From Hyphomicrobiales bacterium (GTDB taxonomy: Bacteria; Pseudomonadota; Alphaproteobacteria; Rhizobiales; OSC116), in contig JABSRZ010000010.1 of assembly GCA_013214705.1 (NCBI GenBank), positions 105,938 through 169,937 of the forward strand: a stretch of 64,000 nt of DNA, written 5' to 3'. Made by a program: the position numbers and the translations under genes. Under the pieces are notes generated by a model that was given only the letters and a program-made list of their open reading frames with translations, was not told the DNA's origin and searched no databases. Of the stretch, positions 34,995 to 44,113 are shown piece by piece (within the stretch, counting starts at the first letter, position 1; every line of letters begins with the position of its first letter).

Positions 34995-35987
34995 TTATTC
35001 GCCGGTTCGTACGCGTATTTGGTCAAATGCGACCGCGCCAATTAATACGATGCCACGGGTAATTTCTTGCCAAAAACTAGAAACATCAAGCAACGTTAAG
35101 CCATTATTTAAAGTTCCCAAAATTAGCACGGCAAGTATGGTTCCCCAAACAGAACCACGCCCGCCACGCAGGCTTGTGCCGCCTAAGATTATTGCTGCGA
35201 TAACAGTAAGTAGATGCGACCCAGCCGCATTTGGTGCGGCTGCCCCGAGCATCGCTGCCAATATAATACCGGCAATTGCGCCAACAATGGCGGATACGAC
35301 ATAAAGCACAACTTGCACACGGTTAACATTGATACCCATAATGCGGCTGGCTTCTGGGTTGCCACCAGTGGCATAAATTTCACGGCCAAAACGGGTTTTT
35401 GTCATTACCCACCAGATAAAAGCACACACGCCAAGCATAATTAACAACGGCACAGGAACGCCCCATACACGCCCAGAGCCAAGCCAGTTAAAGCCGGGAA
35501 TTATCAACGGTTTACTTATTCCGCCGGTTAAAACCAGAGCTGCCCCGCCAAATATGCTCATTGTGCCAAGGGTTACAATTAACGGGTCTAGGCGTAATCT
35601 AGTGGTCAAAAGACCATTAAAACCGCCCATTAAAGAGGCTAGAGCCAGCGCAATTAAGCAAGCGACCCAAATGTTAATGCCAAAACCAAACAGCAACGAA
35701 ACCACAACGCCCGACACACCGGCAATTGCCGCGACAGATAAATCTAGCCCGCCTGCCACTATTAATGGTGTGCCGGCAACAGCCATCAAACCAATAACCG
35801 ACATGTTAGATCCGATAGACATCAAGTTGCGGGCTTGTAAAAAATATGGCGATAGGACGCTAAATACAATGAATATTAAAATATAAAACACTGCCAGCAC
35901 CGCAACCCCTGCCCATTCTTGGCTAAGTAATTCACGAAACTGTTTGCCAAACACCTTTGGTTCTTTATCCAACACATCTTCATTCAT
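34995..35987 (-). CDS. Sugar ABC transporter permease (RbsC/RhaP-like)
   Basis: 330 residues, about nine membrane segments. TPLIVAGGLDLSVAAIAGVSG is the signature of this permease group, with RFGREIYATGGNPEASRIMGIN and IILGGTSLRGGRGSVWGTILA further on. GGGAG is 7 nt before the ATG. It is the only permease in block 2 and is transcribed away from the binding protein (37927) and ATPase (39153). The importer is therefore split over divergent transcripts sharing the 35988-36129 control region. Probably transports L-rhamnose. Confidence 0.9.
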   Translation of the reverse strand: MNEDVLDKEPKVFGKQFRELLSQEWAGVAVLAVFYILIFIVFSVLSPYFLQARNLMSIGSNMSVIGLMAVAGTPLIVAGGLDLSVAAIAGVSGVVVSLLFGFGINIWVACLIALALASLMGGFNGLLTTRLRLDPLIVTLGTMSIFGGAALVLTGGISKPLIIPGFNWLGSGRVWGVPVPLLIMLGVCAFIWWVMTKTRFGREIYATGGNPEASRIMGINVNRVQVVLYVVSAIVGAIAGIILAAMLGAAAPNAAGSHLLTVIAAIILGGTSLRGGRGSVWGTILAVLILGTLNNGLTLLDVSSFWQEITRGIVLIGAVAFDQIRVRTGE

Positions 35988-36032
35988 TCTATTTTCTCCC
36001 AGTTAGTCATAAACGTTAATTTGTATTAAGAC

Positions 36033-36079
36033 TTGACTAGCACGAATAATTGGTCTAGTCAATAAGTGGTCAGGCCACT
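36033..36079. promoter_or_regulatory. Paired inverted repeats in divergent control region (likely GntR operators)
   Basis: TTGACTAG (36033-36040) and CTAGTCAA (36055-36062) form an exact inverted repeat with a 14-bp spacer. Immediately after, AGTGG-TCAGG-CCACT (36065-36079) is a second palindrome. The embedded ATTGGTC and TGGTCAGGCCA resemble TGGTnnnACCA half-sites preferred by FadR-type regulators. They lie between the divergent permease and regulator genes, well placed to control both. Confidence 0.6.
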
Positions 36080-36129
36080 TGGCAAATTAATTATTCTGAC
36101 ATAAATAATAATAAGCGCTGCAAAAGCCA

Positions 36130-36867
36130 ATGAAGGGGAATGTCATTTCTGGAACTATAAAAATAAAGCCCATTGCCAAAACCGGCGTGACGGAAGTTCT
36201 GGTTGATCAATTGCTTGGTTTCGTGACAGCAGGTCAATTATTGCCGGGTGATAAGTTGCCTTCTGAGCGCGAACTTGCATCACGTTTTGCAGTTAGCCGC
36301 CCGACAGTCAGAGAAGCTCTACGCGCATTATCTGTATTGGGTGTTATAGAAATTCGTCATGGTGGTGGCGCTTTTGTAAGCGCGCTTAAAGCCGATGACT
36401 TGTTAGGGCCACTAAATTTCTTTCTTAACCTGTCTGATGTGTCTGTTGAGATGCTTTATGATGCAAGGCGGCTTATCGAGGGCGAAATTTGCGCCTTGGC
36501 CGCAAGTCGTGTGACTGAGGAAGATCTGTCCGCGTTGAAGGAACTGATCACGAAGCAAGAGGCTGCTGTTAAAGATACTGACCTTTATCTTGATCTTGAC
36601 TCGGAGTTTCATGAACTTCTAGGTGAAATTTCAGATAACCCATTTTTCTCACGATCAGCCAAAAGCCTTAATGTATTGGGGATCGAATTTCGAAAAAAAG
36701 CAGTCAATGTAAAATCTATGCCAATTAAATCAATCACTTTTCACAAAAAAATATTAGCTGCGTTGAAAGCTAAAAACCCTGAGGCAGCACGTTCTGCAAT
36801 GGTCGGACATATGAATCAAGTTTTTGCGACCACAAATGCAGGGATTGAAGGAAACAGTAATGAGTAA
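36130..36867 (+). CDS. FadR-subfamily GntR regulator (transporter side)
   Basis: 245 residues. Winged helix LPGDKLPSERELASRFAVSR-PTVREALRALSVLGVI and GGGAFV wing, then an FCD domain with DLDSEFHELLGEISDNPFF and a C-terminal HKKILAALKAKNPEAARSAMVGHM. Divergent from the permease and first in a plus-strand transcript with a dehydrogenase, binding protein and ATPase. The ATG at 36130 has no good ribosome-binding site, so the start is uncertain. It likely binds the palindromes at 36033-36079. Confidence 0.85.
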   Translation: MKGNVISGTIKIKPIAKTGVTEVLVDQLLGFVTAGQLLPGDKLPSERELASRFAVSRPTVREALRALSVLGVIEIRHGGGAFVSALKADDLLGPLNFFLNLSDVSVEMLYDARRLIEGEICALAASRVTEEDLSALKELITKQEAAVKDTDLYLDLDSEFHELLGEISDNPFFSRSAKSLNVLGIEFRKKAVNVKSMPIKSITFHKKILAALKAKNPEAARSAMVGHMNQVFATTNAGIEGNSNE

Positions 36868-37837
36868 ACCTATAATTGTTGTCACCGATTACACATTTCC
36901 CGACCTTGAAAAAGAGCAGGCCGCTGCGCACGCGGCGGGTTATGAGTTTAAGGCCTATCAGTGCAAAAATGCTGATCAAGTGTGTGAAGCATTAGTGGGC
37001 GCTAGCATTGCAATTGTGCAATTTGCTGAAGTAAATGCCAAGGCAATTGCCGGCATGGCACCAAATGCTGCACTAATTAGGTATGGCATTGGCTATGAAA
37101 ATATAGATGTCAACGCCGCAAATGAGCGGGGTTTTCCTGTTGGTTATGTGCCAGATTATTGTCTTGACGAGGTTGCCGAGCACACAAGTGCAGCGTTGCT
37201 AATGCTGCTGCGAAAATTACCTACTCTCGATAAATCTGTACGAGATGGCCAATGGAATGCGGTTAAATATGCCAAACCATTAAAACCATTTAATGAGACT
37301 TTGGTGGGTTTTTACGGGTTTGGCCAAATTGGCCGGTCAGTTCATAAAAAACTTAAATCTTTTGGGTTTAAATTTGCAGTATCTGATCCTAGCCTATCTT
37401 TGGACGAAGCCAAAACTCTGGGAGTTACAAAATTATCGGCTGAAGATTTGTTTAAACAAGTCGATGCCATAACCCTCCATGCACCTGTTACCAAAGAAAC
37501 TGAAAATTTTGTAAATAAAGCGCGTTTAAACTCAATGAAAAACCATGCAATCCTCGTTAACTCCTCACGCGGTGCACTTATTGATGAAGACGCCATAGCC
37601 AATGCTTTAAACACCGGGCAAATTGCCGGTGCAGCATTGGATGTGTTTCATGAAGAACCGCTATTACCTGATTCACCGCTTCGAGACGCACAAAATCTAA
37701 TGCTTTCGCCGCACGGAGCTTGGTATTCCGAGCGTGCTATCGGGCAATTGCAATCGCTTGTAGCGGATGATGTATCAAACCATATAGAAGGGCGCAAATT
37801 GCGCAAACCTGTACCCGGGTCAACGGGGAGCAAATAG
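36860..37837 (+). CDS. D-isomer-specific 2-hydroxyacid dehydrogenase
   Basis: 325 residues. NAD-binding motif GFYGFGQIGRSVHKKL; catalytic Arg in LVNSSRGALID, Glu in DVFHEEPL and His in LSPHGAWYS. It resembles the phosphoglycerate dehydrogenase/CtBP group and should reduce a 2-keto acid or oxidise a D-2-hydroxy acid. In a pathway that ends in pyruvate plus lactate or lactaldehyde, a role in lactate or keto-acid turnover is possible. Start ATG at 36860 (GAAGGAA upstream) overlaps the regulator's end by 8 bp. Confidence 0.87.
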   Translation: MSKPIIVVTDYTFPDLEKEQAAAHAAGYEFKAYQCKNADQVCEALVGASIAIVQFAEVNAKAIAGMAPNAALIRYGIGYENIDVNAANERGFPVGYVPDYCLDEVAEHTSAALLMLLRKLPTLDKSVRDGQWNAVKYAKPLKPFNETLVGFYGFGQIGRSVHKKLKSFGFKFAVSDPSLSLDEAKTLGVTKLSAEDLFKQVDAITLHAPVTKETENFVNKARLNSMKNHAILVNSSRGALIDEDAIANALNTGQIAGAALDVFHEEPLLPDSPLRDAQNLMLSPHGAWYSERAIGQLQSLVADDVSNHIEGRKLRKPVPGSTGSK

Positions 37838-37926
37838 CCGATATCAAAGAATCATGCACGAATTTATGAGTGTTTGAGAGTAAGACGTAGAAAATAGTTC
37901 AAAATCTGTCAAAAAGGGAGAAAACC

Positions 37927-39081
37927 ATGACAATTAGAGCCGCTCTAACAATTGGAGCCTTAATGGTTTCTAGTGCAGCATTTGCACTAGGACCAGAAGA
38001 CCTTAAAGGTCAAGAAATAACTGCTGCTCAATATGCAGAGCTAGTTGCTGCTGCGACGGCTGTTAACCCACCAAATAATGGCGAAAACTATGTTATTGGA
38101 TTCGCCAATCTTGCGCGTAATGCACCTTTCTTTACACTTGTTGAAGACGGAATTGTCGCCAACGGTGAAGCCGCTGGTGCAAAGGTACTGGTAACTGACA
38201 ATAATTTTGACGGTGCTACAGCGCTGGCAAATGCAGAAAGTTATTTACGCCGTGATGTTGACTATGTAATTGAATTCCAAACGGATGCAAATTTCGGCCC
38301 AACCATCATGCAAAAAATGAATGCTGAAGGCATTAATGTAACAGCTATTGATATTCCAATGCCTGGTGCTACATTTATGGGCGCTAACAACTCTCGTTCT
38401 GGCTTTATGGGCGGTAACTATATCGGCCAAGCAGCACAAGCAAAATGGGGTGATGTTGTTGGTACTGACGGTTATTTGGTTGTTGGTAACTTACCACAAT
38501 CTGGTGCCATTCCGGCCATGCGTACAGATGGACAAATTGCGGGTTTCTTAGCTGAATTCCCAGATTTTTCTGAAGATCGTGTGATCACAATTGATACAAA
38601 AGGCACACTTGAAGAAGGCTTTAGGGTCATGAGTGATCTTATCGGCCGTATTCCAGAAGGCGCACCTATTATTGGCCTGGCGATTAATGACCAATCAATA
38701 CTTGGTATGTTGCGTGCTGTACAACAAGCAGACCGTTCAGATGATGCTATCTTTGTAGGTATGGGTGCTGATGAAAGCGCAACCATGGTTACTGAAGCTG
38801 GTTTCCTTGCCTCTGTTGGTTATTTCCCTGAAAACTATGGTAACTATCTGATCCCTATTGCTCTTATGGAACTTGCCGGTGTTGACGTGCCAGCTGCTGT
38901 TCTTGTTGACCATGTTATGGTAACAAGCGGTACAGCTTGTAACTTCTACCCAGAAAGTGCATGTACCGAAGGTGAAGAAATTGAGTACACATTTAGACAA
39001 GCTCAATTCCTCGATCATCTAGCTGATCAAGCGAAAAATCCGCTACTTGCAGATTATCAAGATTTACTACCTAAAAACTAA
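37927..39081 (+). CDS. Periplasmic sugar-binding protein (rhamnose-block importer)
   Basis: 384 residues. Short signal peptide (MTIRAALTIGALMVSSAAFA, cleavage about residue 20), then a linker with QEITAAQYAELVAAATAVNP and a type-1 periplasmic-binding fold: IGFANLARNAPFFTLVEDGI, LRRDVDYVIEFQTD, and GLAINDQSILGMLRAVQQ. Unlike the block 1 protein it has a 40-residue N-terminal extension and a Cys pair near the end (TACNFYPESAC). AGGGAG precedes the ATG. Followed by a strong hairpin and the ATPase. Ligand presumably L-rhamnose by context. Confidence 0.85.
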   Translation: MTIRAALTIGALMVSSAAFALGPEDLKGQEITAAQYAELVAAATAVNPPNNGENYVIGFANLARNAPFFTLVEDGIVANGEAAGAKVLVTDNNFDGATALANAESYLRRDVDYVIEFQTDANFGPTIMQKMNAEGINVTAIDIPMPGATFMGANNSRSGFMGGNYIGQAAQAKWGDVVGTDGYLVVGNLPQSGAIPAMRTDGQIAGFLAEFPDFSEDRVITIDTKGTLEEGFRVMSDLIGRIPEGAPIIGLAINDQSILGMLRAVQQADRSDDAIFVGMGADESATMVTEAGFLASVGYFPENYGNYLIPIALMELAGVDVPAAVLVDHVMVTSGTACNFYPESACTEGEEIEYTFRQAQFLDHLADQAKNPLLADYQDLLPKN

Positions 39082-39097
39082 ACTTGATGCCGAAATA

Positions 39098-39124
39098 GTC
39101 TGCCCCCTTGTTTGGGGGGCAGAC
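39098..39124 (+). terminator. Intercistronic hairpin after binding-protein gene
   Basis: GTCTGCCCCC, loop TTGTTTG, GGGGGCAGAC: a perfect 10-bp GC-rich stem with no T-run. It sits between the binding-protein stop and the ATPase gene, the same place as the hairpins at 19481 and 53916. It likely stabilises the upstream mRNA or lets only part of transcription pass. Confidence 0.75.
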
Positions 39125-39152
39125 GACCATTCTTAAATATTGGGTGAATGCT

Positions 39153-40649
39153 GTGTTATTAAAAATGTCCAACATCTCAAAATCATTTGGTTCAAACCTT
39201 GTACTTGATGAAGTGAATTTTGAATTAAATGAATCTGAAATCGTGGCTTTATTGGGCGCAAACGGCGCTGGTAAATCGACCTTGATGAAAATCATGACTG
39301 GTATTTACGCAAAAGATGAAGGTCAGATTGAGTTGAAAGATAAGATAGTCAACATTAATAGCCCGTCCGAAGCTATGGGGCATAAAATTAGATTAGTGCC
39401 ACAAGAATTACAGATACTTCCAGATTTAAGCGTTGCGGAAAACATCTTTTTGGGTTTATTCCCCGCGCATGGCAATATGCCATTGTCGCGCCTTAATCGT
39501 AAAGAAATGCATAGCCGTTCTAAAGAAATATTAAATGAACTTGGCATAAATAACATTGATGTAACTGCCAAAATAACTAATTATTCGGTTTCTGAACAGA
39601 GGCTTATAGAGATTGCGCGAGCCTTAGTGGGCGATGCAAAAATATTGGTAATGGATGAGCCGACTGCGTCCTTATCAGAACCTGAATGCAAGAGATTATT
39701 TGAAATTATGCGCCGGTTAAAATCGCGCGGTGTGTCGATTATTTTTATATCACATTTTTTAGATGAAGTGTTTCAAATTTGCGACCGGATTGAAGTGCTA
39801 CGCGATGGTGTAAATGCCGGTTCATTCGCAACCACAGAAACCGATACACATGAAGTTTTATCGGCCATGTTGGGCAAAGAATTAAGTGATTTATTTCCAG
39901 ATCATGCGAAAAACCCTACTGGTGAAGCCTTTAAAGTTGATAAATTATCGCTCATTCCACGGATTAATGAAATTAGTTTTGAAGTTAAAAAAGGCGAAAT
40001 TTACGGCATATTTGGCCTCATTGGCTCAGGCATAGAAGAGCTTGGCAAAGCCTTGTTTACCAGCCATAAAAACCGCTCAGGCAGCCTGTCATTAATGGGT
40101 GAGCCATTTACCCCATCAAATGTGTCGAAGGCTATCAAGCAAGGCGTTGGATTTGTGTCTGGCGAACGTAAATCTGAAGGCATTATTCCTGATCAAAACC
40201 TGCGCGATAGCTTCACTTTGCCGTTTTTGGGTAGGCATACCAAAGGGCTGACCATGTCCGTCGCCTCGCAAGATAGTTTTGCCCAAAAATGGATAAAGGC
40301 GCTGGGTGTCATCACTTCTGGCACAAGCCAAAAAATAAGCGGCCTATCAGGTGGCAATCAGCAAAAAATCTGCATTGGCCGCTGGCTGGTGGGTGGTCTC
40401 AAAGTGCTGATATTAGAAGAACCAACGCGCGGGGTGGACCTAGGCGCGCGTAAAGATATTTATCGCCATCTGCGCGATCTTTCAGATGAAGGGTTGGCCA
40501 TCGTGGTGATTTCAACAGATGCCGAAGAAATTGGCGGCCTTGCTGACCGTTCAACCGTGTTGATAGATGGCTTTAACGCCAAAAATTTCGATGAACCCGT
40601 TGATGCCAAAACCATAATGCATGCCGCAACCCGTGAAAAGGTGGCATAA
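39153..40649 (+). CDS. Sugar ABC transporter ATPase with two nucleotide-binding domains
   Basis: 498 residues, two ABC domains. Domain 1: GANGAGKST, signature variant YSVSEQRLIEIARAL, ILVMDEPTASL. Domain 2: P-loop replaced by GLIGSGIEELGKAL, signature LSGGNQQKI, LILEEPTRGVDLG. The open frame reaches back to 39108, but that lies inside the hairpin. The GTG at 39153 (VLLKMSNISKSFG) aligns with where family proteins begin; an ATG at 39165 is the alternative. Works with the binding protein upstream and the permease at 34995. Confidence 0.88.
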   Translation: MLLKMSNISKSFGSNLVLDEVNFELNESEIVALLGANGAGKSTLMKIMTGIYAKDEGQIELKDKIVNINSPSEAMGHKIRLVPQELQILPDLSVAENIFLGLFPAHGNMPLSRLNRKEMHSRSKEILNELGINNIDVTAKITNYSVSEQRLIEIARALVGDAKILVMDEPTASLSEPECKRLFEIMRRLKSRGVSIIFISHFLDEVFQICDRIEVLRDGVNAGSFATTETDTHEVLSAMLGKELSDLFPDHAKNPTGEAFKVDKLSLIPRINEISFEVKKGEIYGIFGLIGSGIEELGKALFTSHKNRSGSLSLMGEPFTPSNVSKAIKQGVGFVSGERKSEGIIPDQNLRDSFTLPFLGRHTKGLTMSVASQDSFAQKWIKALGVITSGTSQKISGLSGGNQQKICIGRWLVGGLKVLILEEPTRGVDLGARKDIYRHLRDLSDEGLAIVVISTDAEEIGGLADRSTVLIDGFNAKNFDEPVDAKTIMHAATREKVA

Positions 40650-40684
40650 TATTCACATAACATAACTTTAGGTAAGGAATCAAA

Positions 40685-41497
40685 ATGAAACTTAGTGCAA
40701 CTGCATGGTCATTTCCACATTTGACTTTAAAAGAAGTTGGCGGCGTTTTAAATGCACTGGGCATTGACGCTATTGATGTCGGGTTATTTTATGCATCCGC
40801 ATTAGATAAGGCACGCATTCTAACCGAGCCCGAAGCCTATGGCACAGAAATAAAATCTTCATTACCCATTGATATTGCCAATTACTACCATCTTTTTGGT
40901 AATGACTTGATGGAACGCAATCTAGCGCTTGGCCCAAATGCAGAAAATGTAGCCGATCTTACGGCCAGTGCTAAATTTGCCAAGGCTTGTGGTGCAAAAT
41001 CACTGTTTATATTGCCGGGTATGATTAACCCAGGTCAAGGCCGCAAACAGGCACTTGCAGCCAGTGCTGAAGCTCTCAAACCTTTGGTTGAAGCGGGTCA
41101 AAAAGAAGGTATAACTGTCACAATAGAACCGCATATTCACGGATTTCTTGAATCTGTGGATTTGGTGCAAGAGTTGCTTAGCAAAGTGCCAGGCTTAAAA
41201 ATAACATTAGATTTGGCCCACTTTATATCACTTGGTTATAGGCAAGATGAATTAGAAGCGCTTACACCGCACGCCGCGCATGTTCACCTTCGTCAATCGA
41301 GCCAAGGCAAATTGCAGACCAAACTTGAAGAAGGCTCGATAAATCATCCGGCGTTTTTCGCCGATCTTCGCGACGCTGGCTATGATGGTTATTTGGCCAT
41401 CGAATATGTGCACCAAGCCTATATGAATACAGTGTTTGATGATGTCCTATCTGAAACTGTCAAAATGCGAGATTGCTTTAATGCATGGCGCGGATAA
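40685..41497 (+). CDS. Sugar phosphate isomerase/epimerase-like TIM-barrel protein
   Basis: 270 residues of the xylose isomerase-like AP-endonuclease-2 barrel. Likely metal ligands: TVTIEPHIHG (Glu, His), KITLDLAHFISLG (Asp, His), HVHLRQSSQG (His) and YLAIEYVHQ (Glu). Members isomerise or epimerise sugars and sugar acids, and some are dehydratases. No substrate can be read. TAAGGAA is well placed before the ATG. First of a run of six enzyme genes with short gaps, presumably co-transcribed with the importer. Confidence 0.78.
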   Translation: MKLSATAWSFPHLTLKEVGGVLNALGIDAIDVGLFYASALDKARILTEPEAYGTEIKSSLPIDIANYYHLFGNDLMERNLALGPNAENVADLTASAKFAKACGAKSLFILPGMINPGQGRKQALAASAEALKPLVEAGQKEGITVTIEPHIHGFLESVDLVQELLSKVPGLKITLDLAHFISLGYRQDELEALTPHAAHVHLRQSSQGKLQTKLEEGSINHPAFFADLRDAGYDGYLAIEYVHQAYMNTVFDDVLSETVKMRDCFNAWRG

Positions 41498-41514
41498 AAA
41501 AAAAGAGAAATAAT

Positions 41515-42276
41515 ATGGCCGAAAAAATTGTATTCATCACTGGCGCATCAAAAGGCATAGGCTTTGAAACCGCGCGGCTTTTACTTAAAGCTGGTTGGAA
41601 AGTTGCCCTTGCGGCTCGGGGTGAAAAAACCCTGACCGCTGCGGTTGAATCTTTAAATAGCGAAAACGCAATGGGCGTTACTTGCGATGTTGGCGATTAC
41701 GCATCGGTTAAAAATGCCGTAAACCAGATTAAACAAAGGTTTGGTACAATTAATGCGCTGGTGAATAATGCCGGTCTTATCGATCCTATTGGCAAATTAC
41801 ACGATCTTGACCCAACTGAATGGATGCAGCTGCAACAGGTTAACATTGGCGGCGTGATGAACGCGAGCCATGCGGTTTTGCCTGACATGCTGGCCAATAA
41901 AAGCGGAATTATTATCAACCTTTCATCGGGTGCGGCAAAAAATCCAGTCGATGGATGGAGCGCCTATTGCACATCTAAAGCTGCGGTGAATATGTTCACG
42001 CGGTGCTTGGATGCAGAATATGCCAACATGGGCATCCGCGTACATGATTTCATACCCGGCATAGTCGGTACAGACATGTTAAACGGCGCACAGACTAAGT
42101 TTGATAACGTCGTTGCGCGCTTGGATGAAGACATGAAGCTTGCCCCCGACATTCCGGCACAATGCATTGCGTGGCTAGTTGACGAGGGCGAAGGTCGCAC
42201 CTCGGGTGTCGAGCAAACCATTCGTGACCCAGAATTACGGGCGATGGTCGGTCTGAAGGAGCGTGAAGCATGGTAA
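41515..42276 (+). CDS. SDR oxidoreductase
   Basis: 253 residues: FITGASKGIGFETARLL, ALVNNAGLIDPIG, NLSSGAAKNPVDGWSAYCTSKAAVNMF with Ser and Tyr-x3-Lys. The WSAYCTSKAA phrase is frequent in SDRs of the sepiapterin-reductase/RhlG-like branch. Substrate unknown. The frame opens at 41485 inside the previous gene; the ATG at 41515 starts at the normal N-terminus. Overlaps the next SDR by 7 bp, so the two are translationally coupled. Confidence 0.82.
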   Translation: MAEKIVFITGASKGIGFETARLLLKAGWKVALAARGEKTLTAAVESLNSENAMGVTCDVGDYASVKNAVNQIKQRFGTINALVNNAGLIDPIGKLHDLDPTEWMQLQQVNIGGVMNASHAVLPDMLANKSGIIINLSSGAAKNPVDGWSAYCTSKAAVNMFTRCLDAEYANMGIRVHDFIPGIVGTDMLNGAQTKFDNVVARLDEDMKLAPDIPAQCIAWLVDEGEGRTSGVEQTIRDPELRAMVGLKEREAW

Positions 42277-43028
42277 AGCAACCGGAAAAACGCAATGTAG
42301 ATTTAACTGGACGTAAGATATTAGTGGTTGGCGCAGCGCAAGGGATTGGCCGCGCAACCGCAATTTGGCTAGCTGGCTTGGGCGCTCGCGTCATTCCTGC
42401 GGACATACAAGATTGTGATGACACAGCACTGGCTTGCGGCGGCGTTTCGTCTGTTAAACTAGACTTAAGTGATCGAGAAAATATTGAAGCAGTCATTAAT
42501 GACTTGGCGGATAATGACGGGCCATTATATGGCGTGGTGAACTGCGCTGGGATATTGCTACGTCGCCCTTTGGATGACACAACACCAGATGAATTAGAAC
42601 TGCAAACCGCAATCAATCAATCTGGCGCGTTCTACCTAGCGCGCGCGGCGATGAAAAAAATGCAAACCCAAGGTGAGGGCAGGATTGTTCTCTACACCAG
42701 CCAAGGGGCATTTACTGGTGGGTTTAATGGCTCAATTCCCTACGCGATGAACAAGGCGGCAGTCACTGCATTGGTTAAATCCTTAGCCCGCATTGGCGCG
42801 CCGCAAGGCATTACAGTTAACGCTGTTGCGCCCGGAGCGGTGGATACAGCCATGCTGCGTGATGGCATGACCCAACAAGATTTAGATAATTTTCAGGCGA
42901 TGATTCCGATGCGTAGATTTGCAGACCCAGAGGAACTTGCCGGACCAACTGCATTTCTACTTAGTGAATGGGCGGGCTACATTACCGGCACTACATTACA
43001 TGTCAACGGTGGACAATTGATGCTCTGA
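42270..43028 (+). CDS. SDR oxidoreductase
   Basis: 252 residues. ILVVGAAQGIGRATAIWLA (TGxxxGxG variant with Val-Gly), GVVNCAGILLRRPL (NCAG), LYTSQGAFTGGFNGSIPYAMNKAAVTALVKS with Ser and Tyr-x3-Lys. The ending AGYITGTTLHVNGGQLM is classical. It pairs with the preceding SDR (ATGGTAA overlap, GGAG upstream). Two coupled SDRs of different sequence may form a redox epimerisation pair acting on one sugar carbon, which is inference. Confidence 0.82.
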   Translation: MVKQPEKRNVDLTGRKILVVGAAQGIGRATAIWLAGLGARVIPADIQDCDDTALACGGVSSVKLDLSDRENIEAVINDLADNDGPLYGVVNCAGILLRRPLDDTTPDELELQTAINQSGAFYLARAAMKKMQTQGEGRIVLYTSQGAFTGGFNGSIPYAMNKAAVTALVKSLARIGAPQGITVNAVAPGAVDTAMLRDGMTQQDLDNFQAMIPMRRFADPEELAGPTAFLLSEWAGYITGTTLHVNGGQLML

Positions 43029-43067
43029 TGTCGTAATTTTGATGCTGTAATATAAAGGGAGAATATT

Positions 43068-44111
43068 GTGAAAAAAGCAAAAATCGCACTTATTGGTGCT
43101 GGCTGGTGGGGCGTGGAAATATATGTGCCTGCTATGCAGGATAATTCAGACATTGAACTGGTGGCAATAAATCGCCGCAATCAAGATGCGCTTAATAAAG
43201 TTTTAGAAAAACATAAAGGGCCACGCGGTTATACAGATTACCGCGAGATGCTCGAAAAAGAAGATTTGGATGCCGTGGTCATCACCTCGCCGCACACTGT
43301 GCATTTTGAACAAGCCAAAGCTGCGCTCGAAGCAGGCTGCCATGTGTTGATAGACAAACCAATGGCCACGAGCGCCGATGATGCGCGCGCATTGGTCAAA
43401 CTAGCTGCCGAAAAGGGTAAGGAAATTTTAATCCCCTACGGCTGGAATTATAAAGAATTTGTAACCACCGCATCTAAGCTCATCGCAGATGGCCGTATTG
43501 GTGAAGTTAAACACGCGACCTGCAACATGGCAACAGGCACTTATGACCTATTTGGCGGAGATGGCCTCGTTGAAGCCGAAACCCATATGTTTCAGCCCAA
43601 TAAATCTACATGGGCAGACCCGGATAATGCTGGCGGTTACGGCTGGGGTCAACTTAGCCATATACTAGGGCTTATGTTTAGGTTGATTGACTTGCCGCCC
43701 AAAGAAATCTACGCTTTGGATACGAAATCTGACGCTAATGTCGATCTGGCAGATGCGGCAATTCTCACTTTCGTCAATGGCGCTAGAGCCACGATTTCGG
43801 GCAGTGCGCTTTTGCCTAAACATTGCTCTTACCAAATGGATTTGCGTATTTTTGGCACTGAAGGCATGCTGTCAATTGACATGGAACGCACTCGTATGGA
43901 ATTGCGCCGTTTTGACAAAGACGATGTGGTGCTAGACCTAGCGGCCGATGCAGGCCAATATGCAGCTGTCGAGCCGATTAACCGTTTAGCCGAAGTGTGC
44001 CTTGGTAAAGCCAAAACAATTGAGGCTAACGGAACAGTTGGTATGAGGGCTATTGAAGTGTTAGATGCGATGTATCGCTCTATAAAATCCGGAAAACCAG
44101 AGGCGGTTTAA
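43068..44111 (+). CDS. Gfo/Idh/MocA family oxidoreductase
   Basis: 347 residues. N-terminal Rossmann motif IALIGAGWWGVEIYVPAM, then AVVITSPHTVHFEQAKAALEAGCHVLIDKPMATS, the family's EKP-like segment reading DKP. The C-terminal domain contains GQLSHILGLMFRL with a His in the catalytic region. Usually NAD(P)-dependent oxidation or reduction of a sugar or cyclitol. Starts with GTG at 43068 behind AAAGGGAG. Two nucleotides before the next gene. Confidence 0.87.
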   Translation: MKKAKIALIGAGWWGVEIYVPAMQDNSDIELVAINRRNQDALNKVLEKHKGPRGYTDYREMLEKEDLDAVVITSPHTVHFEQAKAALEAGCHVLIDKPMATSADDARALVKLAAEKGKEILIPYGWNYKEFVTTASKLIADGRIGEVKHATCNMATGTYDLFGGDGLVEAETHMFQPNKSTWADPDNAGGYGWGQLSHILGLMFRLIDLPPKEIYALDTKSDANVDLADAAILTFVNGARATISGSALLPKHCSYQMDLRIFGTEGMLSIDMERTRMELRRFDKDDVVLDLAADAGQYAAVEPINRLAEVCLGKAKTIEANGTVGMRAIEVLDAMYRSIKSGKPEAV

Positions 44112-44113
44112 TT

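Noticed and set aside
39108..39152. Earlier start for the block 2 ATPase
   Set aside because: It would begin inside the loop of the intercistronic hairpin and add 15 residues not seen in the family.
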